Source: an uncultured Oscillospiraceae bacterium (GTDB taxonomy: Bacteria; Bacillota; Clostridia; Oscillospirales; Oscillospiraceae). Taken from it: 23,306 bases of DNA. The notes under the pieces are model-generated. The model did not search any database, was not told where the DNA came from, and saw nothing but the letters and a program-made list of their open reading frames with translations. Positions within the stretch are counted from its first letter, which is position 1; the number at the start of each line of letters is the position of its first letter. The translations under genes and the position numbers were made by a program. Of this stretch, positions 8,412 through 15,501 are shown one piece after another. The stretch covers positions 1-23,306 of the forward strand of contig CAJTQP010000036.1 of assembly GCA_910578575.1 (NCBI GenBank). Direction: 5' to 3'.

Positions 8412-9353
8412 TTACAAGGGGGTTGGTTCTGCTTTCAGTGTTTCGGGATACGCCCCGCTGTCATGCAACCTTTTCAGCGCGTCCGCCACCACAGGCCGGT
8501 CCTCCTGGTAGGTCACCCCAAACCACACCGCATCGGTATCCAACACGGCCACGTCCAGGGCCCCTTCGTGGATCAACTTGTCCACTAGTACCGGCAGCAG
8601 ACATTCCGCCTTCAGCTCCCCCTCTTTGAGATGTTTGAGAAAATCGATGAAATATGCCTCCATCTCCTCAAAAATCCAAGGGGTAAAGCCCCAGAAGTTC
8701 ATGGACACCAAGCTCTCCGGGTCCAGCGCCACTTCCCGCGCCTCGTCGGCCACGTCGGTGATCCGGCCGTCGGGGTATTTTTTGATCTTTAGGGTCTCGG
8801 TAACGTTGCGCAGGTTCTCCCCTTCCGTCTCACACACGCCGCGGGAGACGGTGCCGTTGTCACTGACGGTATTTTTCAGGCGGTAGCCCACCATAGCCCC
8901 CTTGCCCTTCTGGGGGAGCTGCATCAAGCGCTCCAGTATGGTGGCAAAGGCTGCGGCCCCATAGTAGTCGTCGGCATTGATAATGGCGAAGGGCTCCGTC
9001 ACTGCCTCCCTGGCGCACAGGGCAGCGTGGACGGTGCCGAAGGGCTTTTTCCGCGCCTCCGGTACCTGGTAAAAGCTAGGAACGCTGGAGAAATCCTGGA
9101 CGGCATAGGCCACCTCCACCGGCTCCCCCTGGGGGGTGGTCATGGTCTGGACCTGGTCCCCGCACAGGGCACGCAAAGTGGGTTCCATCCCCGGCTTGAT
9201 GATAAACACGATCCGATGGAAGCCAGCCTGCACCGCATCGTACACGGAATACTCCATAATGGCCTCACCGTTGGGGCCGATGCCGTCGGTCTGCTTCTCG
9301 CCGCCGTAGCGGGAGCCCATACCGGCGGCCATGATAACCAAAGTTGCTTTCAT
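8412..9353 (-). CDS. Nucleotidyltransferase family protein (sugar-1-phosphate NTP transferase-like)
   Basis: A 313-residue protein with the Rossmann-like nucleotidyltransferase start LVIMAAGMGSRYGG (5-18). This is a variant of the GxGxR signature, with K20 as the expected lysine, followed by NGEAIMEYSVYDA (28-40), KPFGTVHA (103-110), and the metal-binding strand NADDYYG (126-132). Such enzymes activate sugar phosphates to NDP-sugars, and the substrate is not evident. It lies just after the polysaccharide operon but on the other strand, so a link to that pathway is only possible. AGGAAAGGGGAAGG precedes the ATG. A promoter with a TATAAT -10 lies about 35 bp upstream. Confidence 0.82.
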   Translation of the reverse strand: MKATLVIMAAGMGSRYGGEKQTDGIGPNGEAIMEYSVYDAVQAGFHRIVFIIKPGMEPTLRALCGDQVQTMTTPQGEPVEVAYAVQDFSSVPSFYQVPEARKKPFGTVHAALCAREAVTEPFAIINADDYYGAAAFATILERLMQLPQKGKGAMVGYRLKNTVSDNGTVSRGVCETEGENLRNVTETLKIKKYPDGRITDVADEAREVALDPESLVSMNFWGFTPWIFEEMEAYFIDFLKHLKEGELKAECLLPVLVDKLIHEGALDVAVLDTDAVWFGVTYQEDRPVVADALKRLHDSGAYPETLKAEPTPL

Positions 9354-9388
9354 ATCCTTCCCCTTTCCTGCCTTGGCAGTTTTCTTTC

Positions 9389-9417
9389 ATTATACTATGT
9401 TTCTCTCTCTTTTTCCA
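9389..9417 (-). promoter_or_regulatory. Predicted sigma-A promoter of the nucleotidyltransferase gene
   Basis: Read on the minus strand: -35 TGGAAA (9417-9412), a 17-nt spacer, and -10 TATAAT (9394-9389). The -10 is perfect and the -35 is weak (4 of 6). The start codon is at 9353. Confidence 0.5.
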
Positions 9418-9520
9418 TGATTCTAAAAAATTTAACATTTTACCAAAAGAGACTCGTTTTTTCCCGCCTGCTGTGGTTTAATAGAGGGGTAGGAACCCAT
9501 GGAAAAAAGGAGGCTTTCTT

Positions 9521-10144
9521 ATGCAACAGTTTGAACTTGTATGGCACGGTCACGCCTGCTTCTCCCTCACCTGCCGGGAGTTCACCGTTGTCTTTGACCC
9601 CTACAAAGACAACCACGTCCCCGGCTTCGGGCCCTTGGACCTGGAGGCTGACCTGGTCCTGTGCTCCCACCAGCACGACGACCACAACGCCGCCCAGCTG
9701 GTCCGTCTCCGCAATGGGCGGGAGAACCCCTTCCACATCACCACCCTGGAAACCTTCCACGACCCGGAAGGTGGTGCCCTGCGGGGAATGAATACCATCC
9801 ACATCTTAGAGTCCGGCGGCCTGCGACTGGCCCACTTTGGGGACCTGGGCTGTGCCCTGACTCCCCAGCAGCAGGAAGCCCTCACAGGATTGGATGTGGC
9901 CCTGGTTCCCGTAGGCGGCTATTACACCATCGGTCCCGAAGAGGCCAAAGCCCTCATGCGGGAGTTGGAACCCAAGATCATGGTACCCATGCACTACCGC
10001 CTGGGTGACGTGGGTCTCCCCGCTGTGGCAGACTTGCAGGAATTCCTGGACCTGGTGGGGAACTATACCTACTATCCCAACAACGCCCTCACCATAAACC
10101 CAGGGACCCCACCTCAAGTGGCGGTGCTTACGTATCAAGGCTAA
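9521..10144 (+). CDS. MBL-fold metallo-hydrolase (UlaG-like)
   Basis: A 207-residue metallo-beta-lactamase-fold protein. The metal ligands are visible: HQHDDH (50-55), the aspartate in HFGDLG (105-110) and the late histidine in VPMHYR (155-160), with the early WHGHACF strand (8-14) typical of UlaG/YycJ-like enzymes. The family includes phosphodiesterases and lactonases, and short stand-alone members like this one are usually of unknown substrate. AAGGAGG (9507-9513) stands 7 nt before the ATG. It is a single gene, closed by a strong terminator at 10149-10191. Confidence 0.88.
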   Translation: MQQFELVWHGHACFSLTCREFTVVFDPYKDNHVPGFGPLDLEADLVLCSHQHDDHNAAQLVRLRNGRENPFHITTLETFHDPEGGALRGMNTIHILESGGLRLAHFGDLGCALTPQQQEALTGLDVALVPVGGYYTIGPEEAKALMRELEPKIMVPMHYRLGDVGLPAVADLQEFLDLVGNYTYYPNNALTINPGTPPQVAVLTYQG

Positions 10145-10148
10145 AAAG

Positions 10149-10191
10149 CGACGAGGCAGTCCCCTTTGTGGGGCTGCCTCGTCGTTTTTTT
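10149..10191. terminator. Bidirectional intrinsic terminator
   Basis: An 11-bp stem (10149-10159 with 10174-10184) is extended by CCCC/GGGG around a short loop. It is followed by seven Ts on the plus strand. On the minus strand, TTTTT follows the stem, so it also serves the convergent radical SAM gene. Confidence 0.9.
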
Positions 10192-10195
10192 CTTC

Positions 10196-11071
10196 TCATA
10201 GTGCTCTGGAATGCTCGCTGCGAATACGGCTCTTGCCTCCCAAGGCGCTGTCGATCATGTTGAGGAATTTCTCCCGCTCATCTGGCAGGGTTCCCTTTAG
10301 GGGGAGATAGTTGGAGGCGTGGTTGCTGGTGAAGTGGAAGGGCCCATAGTTCAGCCCTGCCACCAGGGCGCGGGTCTCCTCCAAAGACTCCCGTGCGCTG
10401 ATCAACTGGAACTTCCCCTCCTGCACATCCTTGTACATGGGGGAATTGGGTTCTGGCATGTAGGACAAACAGGAGACGTGGTTGGCCTGCATTTTGTTCA
10501 GCAGCTTGATGGTCTCCTCCACATGCTTCTTGGAGCCCTCTCCAGGGCCCCCCAGCCCCAGGATCACCGTCACCCACAGGTCAATGCCCGCCCCCTTCAG
10601 CAGGGCCGCCGCTTGCAGCATCTTCTCCGTGGGAACCCCCTTGTTCACCTTCAACAATAGCTCATCCCAGCCGCTCTCCACACCAAGGTAGGCCCGTGTC
10701 AGGCCAGCCTTGCGCAGTTCGATCAACTGCTCCTGGCTCTTGGTCATGGTGCTGCGGGTCCCGGCATAAACCGTCACCTGCCGCAGGTGGGGGAACGCCG
10801 CATACAAAGCCTCTAGGATTTTCAAAAGCTGCTCCTGGCGCATGACGATGGCATCCCCATCGCAGAGAAAGACCTTATCCACGTTGGGGCCATAGTACTC
10901 CCGCGCCATGGCGATGTCCTCCATGATCTCCTTCATGGGGCGGATATGGAAGTTCTTCTCCTTGTACATCCCGCAAAAGGTACACTTGTTGTGGGAGCAG
11001 CCCACCGTACATTGGAGCAGATAGCTGCGCCACTCCCCCGGTGGACGGTAAATTTTCCCTTCATAACGCAT
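10196..11071 (-). CDS. Radical SAM protein
   Basis: A 291-residue protein with an N-terminal cysteine cluster CTVGCSHNKCTFC (C21, C25, C30, C33). The FLCDGDAI strand follows and then YLGVESGWDELL (GVESG being the SAM-binding GxIxGxxE-like part), and VTVILGLGG. It thus has a complete radical SAM barrel of the oxygen-independent coproporphyrinogen oxidase-like superfamily, but without the HemN C-terminal domain. The reaction is unknown. The last two cysteines are CX2C and the spacing before them is CX4C, unlike the usual CX3C. AAAGGAG lies 9 nt before the ATG. The start overlaps the upstream DUF951 gene by 11 bp, so the two form one operon. Confidence 0.85.
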   Translation of the reverse strand: MRYEGKIYRPPGEWRSYLLQCTVGCSHNKCTFCGMYKEKNFHIRPMKEIMEDIAMAREYYGPNVDKVFLCDGDAIVMRQEQLLKILEALYAAFPHLRQVTVYAGTRSTMTKSQEQLIELRKAGLTRAYLGVESGWDELLLKVNKGVPTEKMLQAAALLKGAGIDLWVTVILGLGGPGEGSKKHVEETIKLLNKMQANHVSCLSYMPEPNSPMYKDVQEGKFQLISARESLEETRALVAGLNYGPFHFTSNHASNYLPLKGTLPDEREKFLNMIDSALGGKSRIRSEHSRAL

Positions 11072-11282
11072 GGGACGTCTCTCCTTTCCCTTCGGCGTTC
11101 TCCGCCGGACGAATGATTTTCTTCAAAGCCTTCTCCGCTTTCCTGCGGGGCAGCATCACTTCCCTGCCGCAGCCCTCGCAGTGCAGCCGGAAGTCCATCC
11201 CCACCCGGAGGACCTTCCAGCGGCGGCTGCCGCAGGGGTGTTCTTTCTTCATCTCCAACACATCACCTGGGAGAATATCCAT
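11061..11282 (-). CDS. DUF951 domain-containing small protein
   Basis: A 73-residue protein recognisable as DUF951: MDILPGDVLEMKKEHPCGS (1-19), WKVLRVGMDF and CEGCGREVMLPR, with three cysteines (one in HPCGS, two in CEGC) that probably bind a metal. The family is common in Firmicutes, often near ychF or parB genes, and its function is not established. I chose the ATG at 11282 because GGAGGAAGG stands about 10 nt upstream and the known family starts at this motif. A longer reading from 11357 would add 25 unconserved residues. It is the first gene of an operon with the radical SAM gene. Confidence 0.85.
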   Translation of the reverse strand: MDILPGDVLEMKKEHPCGSRRWKVLRVGMDFRLHCEGCGREVMLPRRKAEKALKKIIRPAENAEGKGETSHAL

Positions 11283-11386
11283 CGTTGTCACACCTTCCTC
11301 CATCCGCAGGGGCAAGTTTTCCCCTTGGGTTGAATATATATTAAGCAGTTGACCCATAACCCACCGTGACGAAAGGATGGCAAGCT

Positions 11387-12325
11387 ATGTCCAACCTATA
11401 TCTTCCCGAAGGCCGTCTCCTCCACACGCCGGAAAACCAACGCATCTGCGCCGCCCTCCCCCTCCTGCGCGCCGCCATGGAGCAGGGGACCATTCTGGAG
11501 GGCCAGGCCGTTTGGTGTACACCAGAGCACGATCTCTCCGTCTCCCTGGGGGCCTTTCAGGGGACGATTCCACGGGAGGAAGCCGCCCTGGGGATTCGAG
11601 AGGGGACGGCCAAGGAAATCGCCATCCTGTCGCGGGTGGGAAAGCCCGTCGCCTTTACTGTAACGGACATTGCCCAGACTGCCGGGGGGCCTATCCTGCG
11701 CCTCTCCCGCCGCCGGGCCCAAGTGTTGGCCCTAGAACATCTTTTGACTACGCCTCCAGGCACTGTCCTTCCCGCCATTGTCACCCATTTGGAGGGGTTC
11801 GGGGCCTTTGTGGATGTGGGCTGCGGGTTGGTCTCTATGATTCCCATTGAACACTGTTCCGTGTCCCGCATCGCCCACCCCGCCTGCCGCTTTGCCGTGG
11901 GACAGGAAATCTTTGCGGTGCTCACCGGCGGGGACCGGGAACGGCAACGCCTTACCCTCTCCCACAAGGAGCTCCTGGGGACCTGGGGAGAAAACGCCCA
12001 GCGTTTCTCTCCCGGTATGACGGTGCCCGGCTATGTCCGCGGGATCAAATCCTACGGTTCCTTCATTGAGCTGGCGCCAAACTTCACCGGTCTCACCGAC
12101 CGCACCGAGGGCCTACAGGAGGGAGGGCGCGTCTCTGTCTGCATCAAGGGTATCTATCCGGAGAAGATGAAGGTGAAGCTGGCCATCATCGAAACCCTGC
12201 CTCCCAGCCCTCAGCCGGAGCCCTTTTCCTATTTTATCACAAGGGGGCGTTTGGAGCAATGGACCTATTCTCCACCAGAGTATCTCCGGGAACCTATCCT
12301 GCGGGACTTTACTTCTTCCCCTTGA
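11387..12325 (+). CDS. S1 RNA-binding domain protein (ribosomal protein S1-like)
   Basis: A 312-residue protein with S1-type OB folds. A divergent first module spans about 34-95. The second, about 126-193, carries GTVLPAIVTHLEGFGAFVDVG, and the third, about 210-268, carries GMTVPGYVRGIKSYGSFIEL. The last 40 residues are not S1-like. Proteins of this build bind RNA on or near the ribosome. It is shorter than true ribosomal S1 of Proteobacteria and fits the S1-like proteins of Clostridia. The start is at the ATG with AAAGGA about 9 nt ahead; a GTG at 11366 in frame is less supported. The 3' end overlaps rarA by 17 bp, tail to tail. Confidence 0.85.
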   Translation: MSNLYLPEGRLLHTPENQRICAALPLLRAAMEQGTILEGQAVWCTPEHDLSVSLGAFQGTIPREEAALGIREGTAKEIAILSRVGKPVAFTVTDIAQTAGGPILRLSRRRAQVLALEHLLTTPPGTVLPAIVTHLEGFGAFVDVGCGLVSMIPIEHCSVSRIAHPACRFAVGQEIFAVLTGGDRERQRLTLSHKELLGTWGENAQRFSPGMTVPGYVRGIKSYGSFIELAPNFTGLTDRTEGLQEGGRVSVCIKGIYPEKMKVKLAIIETLPPSPQPEPFSYFITRGRLEQWTYSPPEYLREPILRDFTSSP

Positions 12326-13571
12326 TCTCCTCCCAGTAGCGTTTGGCCGCCTGCTCGTTCTTATTCTCCCCATATTGATAGTAGACTTTCCCCAAAAGGG
12401 CGTCGGGAAGATACTGTTGGGGAACATAATGATTGGGGTAGTCGTGGGGGTAGAGATACCCCTGCTCCCGCTCCAGTCCATAGGAATCCGCATGGACGTT
12501 TTGCAGGTGCCGGGGATAGTCCCCTGTCCGCCCGGCCCGCACGTCAGCCAGGGCCGTATCAATGGCCAAATAGCCGGAATTGGATTTTGGGGCAGTACAC
12601 AGCAGGATCACCGCGTCCGCCAAAGGCAGCCGCCCTTCCGGAAGCCCCAACTGCACCGCACTGTCGATGCAGGCCTTCACAATGGGGATGGCCTGAGGAT
12701 ATGCCAGGCCGATATCCTCACAGCAGGCGCAGAGGATACGGCGGCAGGCGGAGAGCAGGTCCCCTGCCTCCAGCAGCCGGGCCAGGTAGTGAATGGCAGC
12801 GTCCGGGTCCGACCCTCGGATGGATTTATGCAGGGCAGAGAGGATATCAAAGTGATCGTCCCCCGCCCGGTCATAGCGCATGGCGGAGCGTTGGGCCACC
12901 ATCTGGACCTCCTCCAAGGTGATCGTAACGTCCTGCTCCATGGCGTGGGCGGCAAAGAGGGCCTCCACCGCGTTGAGGGCCTTGCGTACGTCTCCCCCGC
13001 AGCTTCGGGCGATGTGCTCTTCCACACCCTCCTCCACCTGCACCTGCGCCCCCTTCTTCTCCCCCAGCCGTTGGATGCCCCGCCGCACCACCGGCAAAAC
13101 TTCCTGCGCCGTCACCGGCTTGAACTCAAACACCGTGGAGCGGCTGAGGACGGCGTTGTATACGTAAAAATAGGGGTTCTCCGTGGTGGAGGCAATCAGG
13201 GTCAGCTTTCCGTTCTCCATAAACTCCAGCAGGGACTGCTGTTGCTTCTTGTTGAAATACTGGATCTCGTCCAGATATAGCACCACCCCGTCTGGTGCCA
13301 GAAGCGTCCCCACATCGGCCATAATGGCTTTGATATCTGCCAGGGAGGCGGTGGTGGCGTTGAGCCGGTGGAAGGGACGGTGGATGCGGGCAGCGGCAAT
13401 CTCCGCCACCGTGGTCTTTCCCGTGCCAGAGGGCCCATAGAAAATCATATTGGGGATTTCTCCCCCCTGGATCACCCGGCGAAGGATTCCCGTCTCCCCC
13501 AGTATATGCGTCTGCCCCACCACCTCGTCGATGGTTTTAGGGCGGATTTCGTCTGCCAAAGGCCGGTACAT
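12309..13571 (-). CDS. rarA: Replication-associated recombination ATPase RarA
   Basis: A 420-residue AAA+ ATPase of the RarA/MgsA/WRNIP1 family, which acts at stalled replication forks. It starts with the family's RPLADEIRPKTIDEVVGQ (3-20), then Walker A GPSGTGKT (46-53), Walker B VLYLDEIQ (97-104), sensor 1 IASTTENP (126-133) and arginine finger SRS (143-145). The C-terminal part has the RarA tetramerisation region (CCEDIGLAYPQA; YLAIDTALADV; YLYPHDYPNHYVPQQYLPD). The start at 13571 follows a GAGG and lines up with the family. Reading further back adds 61 residues that are unlike RarA, and the predicted promoter lies within that stretch. Confidence 0.95.
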   Translation of the reverse strand: MYRPLADEIRPKTIDEVVGQTHILGETGILRRVIQGGEIPNMIFYGPSGTGKTTVAEIAAARIHRPFHRLNATTASLADIKAIMADVGTLLAPDGVVLYLDEIQYFNKKQQQSLLEFMENGKLTLIASTTENPYFYVYNAVLSRSTVFEFKPVTAQEVLPVVRRGIQRLGEKKGAQVQVEEGVEEHIARSCGGDVRKALNAVEALFAAHAMEQDVTITLEEVQMVAQRSAMRYDRAGDDHFDILSALHKSIRGSDPDAAIHYLARLLEAGDLLSACRRILCACCEDIGLAYPQAIPIVKACIDSAVQLGLPEGRLPLADAVILLCTAPKSNSGYLAIDTALADVRAGRTGDYPRHLQNVHADSYGLEREQGYLYPHDYPNHYVPQQYLPDALLGKVYYQYGENKNEQAAKRYWEEIKGKK

Positions 13572-13635
13572 GGTTTGCCTCGCTTTCTCTTGCCGATACA
13601 CCATACGGAGCATGGCAGCTCTGGTTATCTTCCCT

Positions 13636-13664
13636 ATTTTAACAGCTTTGCGGCTCTTCGTAAA
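13636..13664 (-). promoter_or_regulatory. Predicted sigma-A promoter of rarA
   Basis: On the minus strand: -35 TTTACG (13664-13659), 17-nt spacer, -10 TAAAAT (13641-13636). The expected transcript start near 13629 leaves about 58 nt of leader before the chosen rarA start. It argues against the upstream in-frame starts beyond 13629. Confidence 0.55.
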
Positions 13665-13810
13665 GGAGAAAATCCCAACGGGTTGCGGTTGACGTGTAGG
13701 GGAACAAGACAAATCGGACAGTAAAGGAAGAAAAAGGTAGAAGGATGTGACCAAATCGGTTAAAGTCGAGTTGTCACACTTAACAAAACCGAGAGGAGGC
13801 CATATCCTTC

Positions 13811-14669
13811 ATGAGTAAAAGTATAACACAGGACATGGCATATAAGCAATCCCTAATGAATACACAGAGAAATACGGTGTGAGCCGGGCAAGCTGGAAGT
13901 ACAACCGGAGTCGGTCGTACTTCTACTTCTGGAAGTCCCGTTGGGGTGGGAGTATGGAATCCCTGGCCTGTCAGTCCCAGCGGCCTCACAGCCACCCAAA
14001 CCAGCACACAGAAGCAGAGCTGAAGCTGATCCGGGATATGCGCCACCCGGAAAGCTTATGGCGTGTTATGCGTAAACTAGGGATGATTACACCGAAAGAG
14101 AAGAAATAAGCTTATACGCCAAAGCCTTATCAACAAATGACATATCCCGGCCAGCGGGTACAAGTAGACGTGAAAGTAGTCCCCCGCTGCTGTATCACAG
14201 ACCCAGAGCTGCGCTTGTCCAATATACCTCTATTGACGAGTTCTCCAGGCTTCGCTTCTTGGCAGCTTATTCAGAGCAATCTACCGATTCCTCTGCTGAC
14301 TTCTTGAAACGTCTGGTGAAGTGGTACTTCCGCAGAGGGATCCAGGTGGAATGTATGCAGGACGATAATGGGTTTGAATTTACCAACCGCTTTTCTAACA
14401 GTCAACGGGATATTCAGACCCTTTTTGAAAAGACTGCCGCTGAGTTAGGGATTCGGCATAAGCTGATCCGTCCTTATACACCCAGACATAACGGCAAGGT
14501 GGAGCGGAGCCATAGAGAGGACCAGAAACGTTTCTATTCTTGCCACGCTTTCTTCTCTTTGAACGATTTTCAAAAACAGCTCTCTATTCACAATCGCCGC
14601 TCCAACAACTTCCCCATGAGGCCCCTCAAGCTCCTTTCTCCTATCGAGTTCCTCCTCCAATTTGTTTGA
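13811..14669 (+). pseudogene. Decayed IS481-like DDE transposase
   Basis: The reading runs through three frames. It starts MSKSITQDMAYKQSLMN at 13811 and shifts near 13862 to EKYGVSRASWKYN. It meets an in-frame TAA at 14107-14109, continues as YTPKPYQQMTYPGQRVQVDV, loses one base near 14218, and ends in a third frame through DNGFEF and RPYTPRHNGKVERSH to a stop at 14669. The helix-turn-helix N-terminal region and the integrase core with D (VDV), D (DDNG) and E (KVER) are recognisable. From memory of the family, about 20 residues also seem missing after RDMR (14038-14043). With two frameshifts, a stop and a deletion it cannot make a working transposase. The assignment to IS481 over another rve-type family is moderately certain. 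Confidence 0.85.
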
Positions 14670-14680
14670 CAAGCCTACAA
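14491..14680 (+). repeat. 190-bp direct repeat, unit 1 (IS481-like right end)
   Basis: This unit matches 15300-15489 in the same orientation with 11 differences in 190 positions by eye (about 94 percent). It covers the last transposase codons and the element's right terminus. Confidence 0.9.
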
Positions 14681-14698
14681 TAAATTCAGGAAAAAGGC

Positions 14699-14727
14699 TT
14701 GACAACAAGTGCTAGAATGAGTATAAT
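14699..14727 (+). promoter_or_regulatory. Perfect consensus sigma-A promoter of tRNA-Leu
   Basis: -35 TTGACA (14699-14704), 17-nt spacer, -10 TATAAT (14722-14727), about 20 bp before the mature tRNA. Both hexamers match the consensus exactly. The -35 begins 19 bp after the insertion sequence's right end. Confidence 0.92.
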
Positions 14728-14746
14728 ATCCTAGCATTCAAGATTT

Positions 14747-14830
14747 GCGGATGTGCTGGAACTGGTAGACAGGCACGTTTGAGGGGCGTGTGTCTCTGAC
14801 GTACGGGTTCAAGTCCCGTCATCCGCACCA
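14747..14830 (+). tRNA. tRNA-Leu (anticodon GAG)
   Basis: An 84-nt gene. Acceptor GCGGATG pairs with CATCCGC, followed by A and an encoded CCA. The D-loop has the GGTAGAC form of leucine tRNAs. The anticodon stem CACGT/GCGTG encloses the loop TTGAGGG with anticodon GAG, which reads CUC/CUU. The long variable arm (TGTCTCTGACGT) marks a class II tRNA. The T-arm is ACGGG-TTCAAGT-CCCGT. All arms pair, so it looks functional. Confidence 0.96.
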
Positions 14831-14833
14831 GAT

Positions 14834-14876
14834 GGAGTGTCCTTATAGGGTTTGAGTACCCTGTTGAGGGCACTCC
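14834..14876 (+). terminator. Hairpin downstream of tRNA-Leu
   Basis: GGAGTGTCC (14834-14842) pairs with GGGCACTCC (14868-14876), including one G-U pair, with an inner AGGG/CCCT stem. It is followed by TCATTTATTA. It is probably the tRNA transcript terminator, though the T tract is poor. Confidence 0.5.
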
Positions 14877-14914
14877 TCATTTATTACTTGAAACTGTATC
14901 AATCGGTATATTGC

Positions 14915-14939
14915 GGGGAGTAGCTGACAGCTACTCCCC
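14915..14939 (+). terminator. Strong short hairpin, possible second terminator
   Basis: GGGGAGTAGCTG (14915-14926) and CAGCTACTCCCC (14928-14939) are exact reverse complements with one base between. TTCTCGTT follows on the plus strand. The rest of 14940-15084 shows no gene that I can support. It may hold the decayed end of the IS3-type element. Confidence 0.5.
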
Positions 14940-15084
14940 TTCTCGTTCCCATCTAATCTTTGTAGCCAGGATTTTCCGGCGGTCAGGGAGGGAGAAAGCA
15001 CCGATACAGTTGTAATAGATGGTGATGACGCCATCCTACTTTCATGCGCTGGGTGATTTCCGTTGCATTGGTGTGTACCGCCTT

Positions 15085-15291
15085 TCAGCTGATAGAGGAA
15101 TGCGGTCTCAGCGGGTTGTAAAAAGCCTCGATGTAGGCGAAGCTACCGGCCATCGCCTGCCTCCTTGAGGTATAATGGCGTAGATGGACACATTCACATT
15201 TCAGACAGCTGAAGAAATTCTCAGCGACAGCGTTGTCGTAGGAATCGCCCTTGCGGGACATGCTCTGGAAGATGCCAAGTTCAGCAGGCAC
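15085..15291 (-). pseudogene. C-terminal fragment of IS3-family transposase (OrfB)
   Basis: The minus strand encodes about 68 residues including GIFQSMSRKGDSYDNAVAENFFSCLK and AYIEAFYNPLRPHSSIS. This is the last third of an IS3-type integrase core, with the catalytic glutamate in AENFF. It stops early (TGA at 15085-15087) where the family continues. It is cut at its N-terminal side near 15291, where IS481-like sequence begins. The D, D part of the active site is missing, so it is dead. Confidence 0.88.
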
Positions 15292-15299
15292 TTAATACA

Positions 15300-15489
15300 A
15301 CGGCAAGGTGGAGCGTAGCCATAAAGAAAACCAGAAACGATTCTATTCTTACCACGCCTTCTTCTCCTTGAACGATTTTCAAAAACAGCGCTCTATTCAC
15401 AATCGCCGCTCCAACAACTTCCCGATGAGGCCCCTCAAGCTCCTTCCTCCTATCGAGTTCCTCCTCCAATTTGTTTGACAAGCCTACAA
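15300..15489 (+). mobile_element. IS481-like remnant (copy 2, right end only)
   Basis: This is the second unit of the 190-bp direct repeat (the first is at 14491-14680). It encodes the same C-terminal stretch from NGKVERSH to FLLQFV. Most of the differences from copy 1 are at third codon positions, so the two diverged from different active copies and not by a simple recent duplication. It ends 12 bp from the nhaC-like stop codon and begins at the break in the IS3-type fragment. Confidence 0.88.
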
Positions 15490-15501
15490 ATTTCTCAGGG
15501 G

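Larger units (their letters stand above)
13764..14680 (+). mobile_element. IS481-like insertion sequence remnant (copy 1)
   Basis: The right end at 14680 is fixed by comparison with copy 2: the two agree up to GACAAGCCTACAA and diverge after it. The left end is estimated near 13764 from a short match of TTGTCACAC (13771-13779) with TTGTCAAAC on the reverse complement of the right end. That left boundary is weak. Confidence 0.6.

Noticed and set aside
12375..13280. Open frame of about 300 codons opposite rarA
   Set aside because: It is antisense to clearly conserved RarA motifs and its translation shows no domain; GC-rich third positions create such frames.
13761..14684. Possible TAAA target duplication flanking the IS481-like copy 1
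   Set aside because: TAAA occurs at 13761 and 14681, but the left end of the element is not fixed and four bases are too few to trust.
14889..15016. Inverted match of AACTGTATC-type sequence at 14891 and 15003 as IS3 terminal repeats
   Set aside because: The match is imperfect and only one of the two sites could be an element end; there is no full copy here for comparison.
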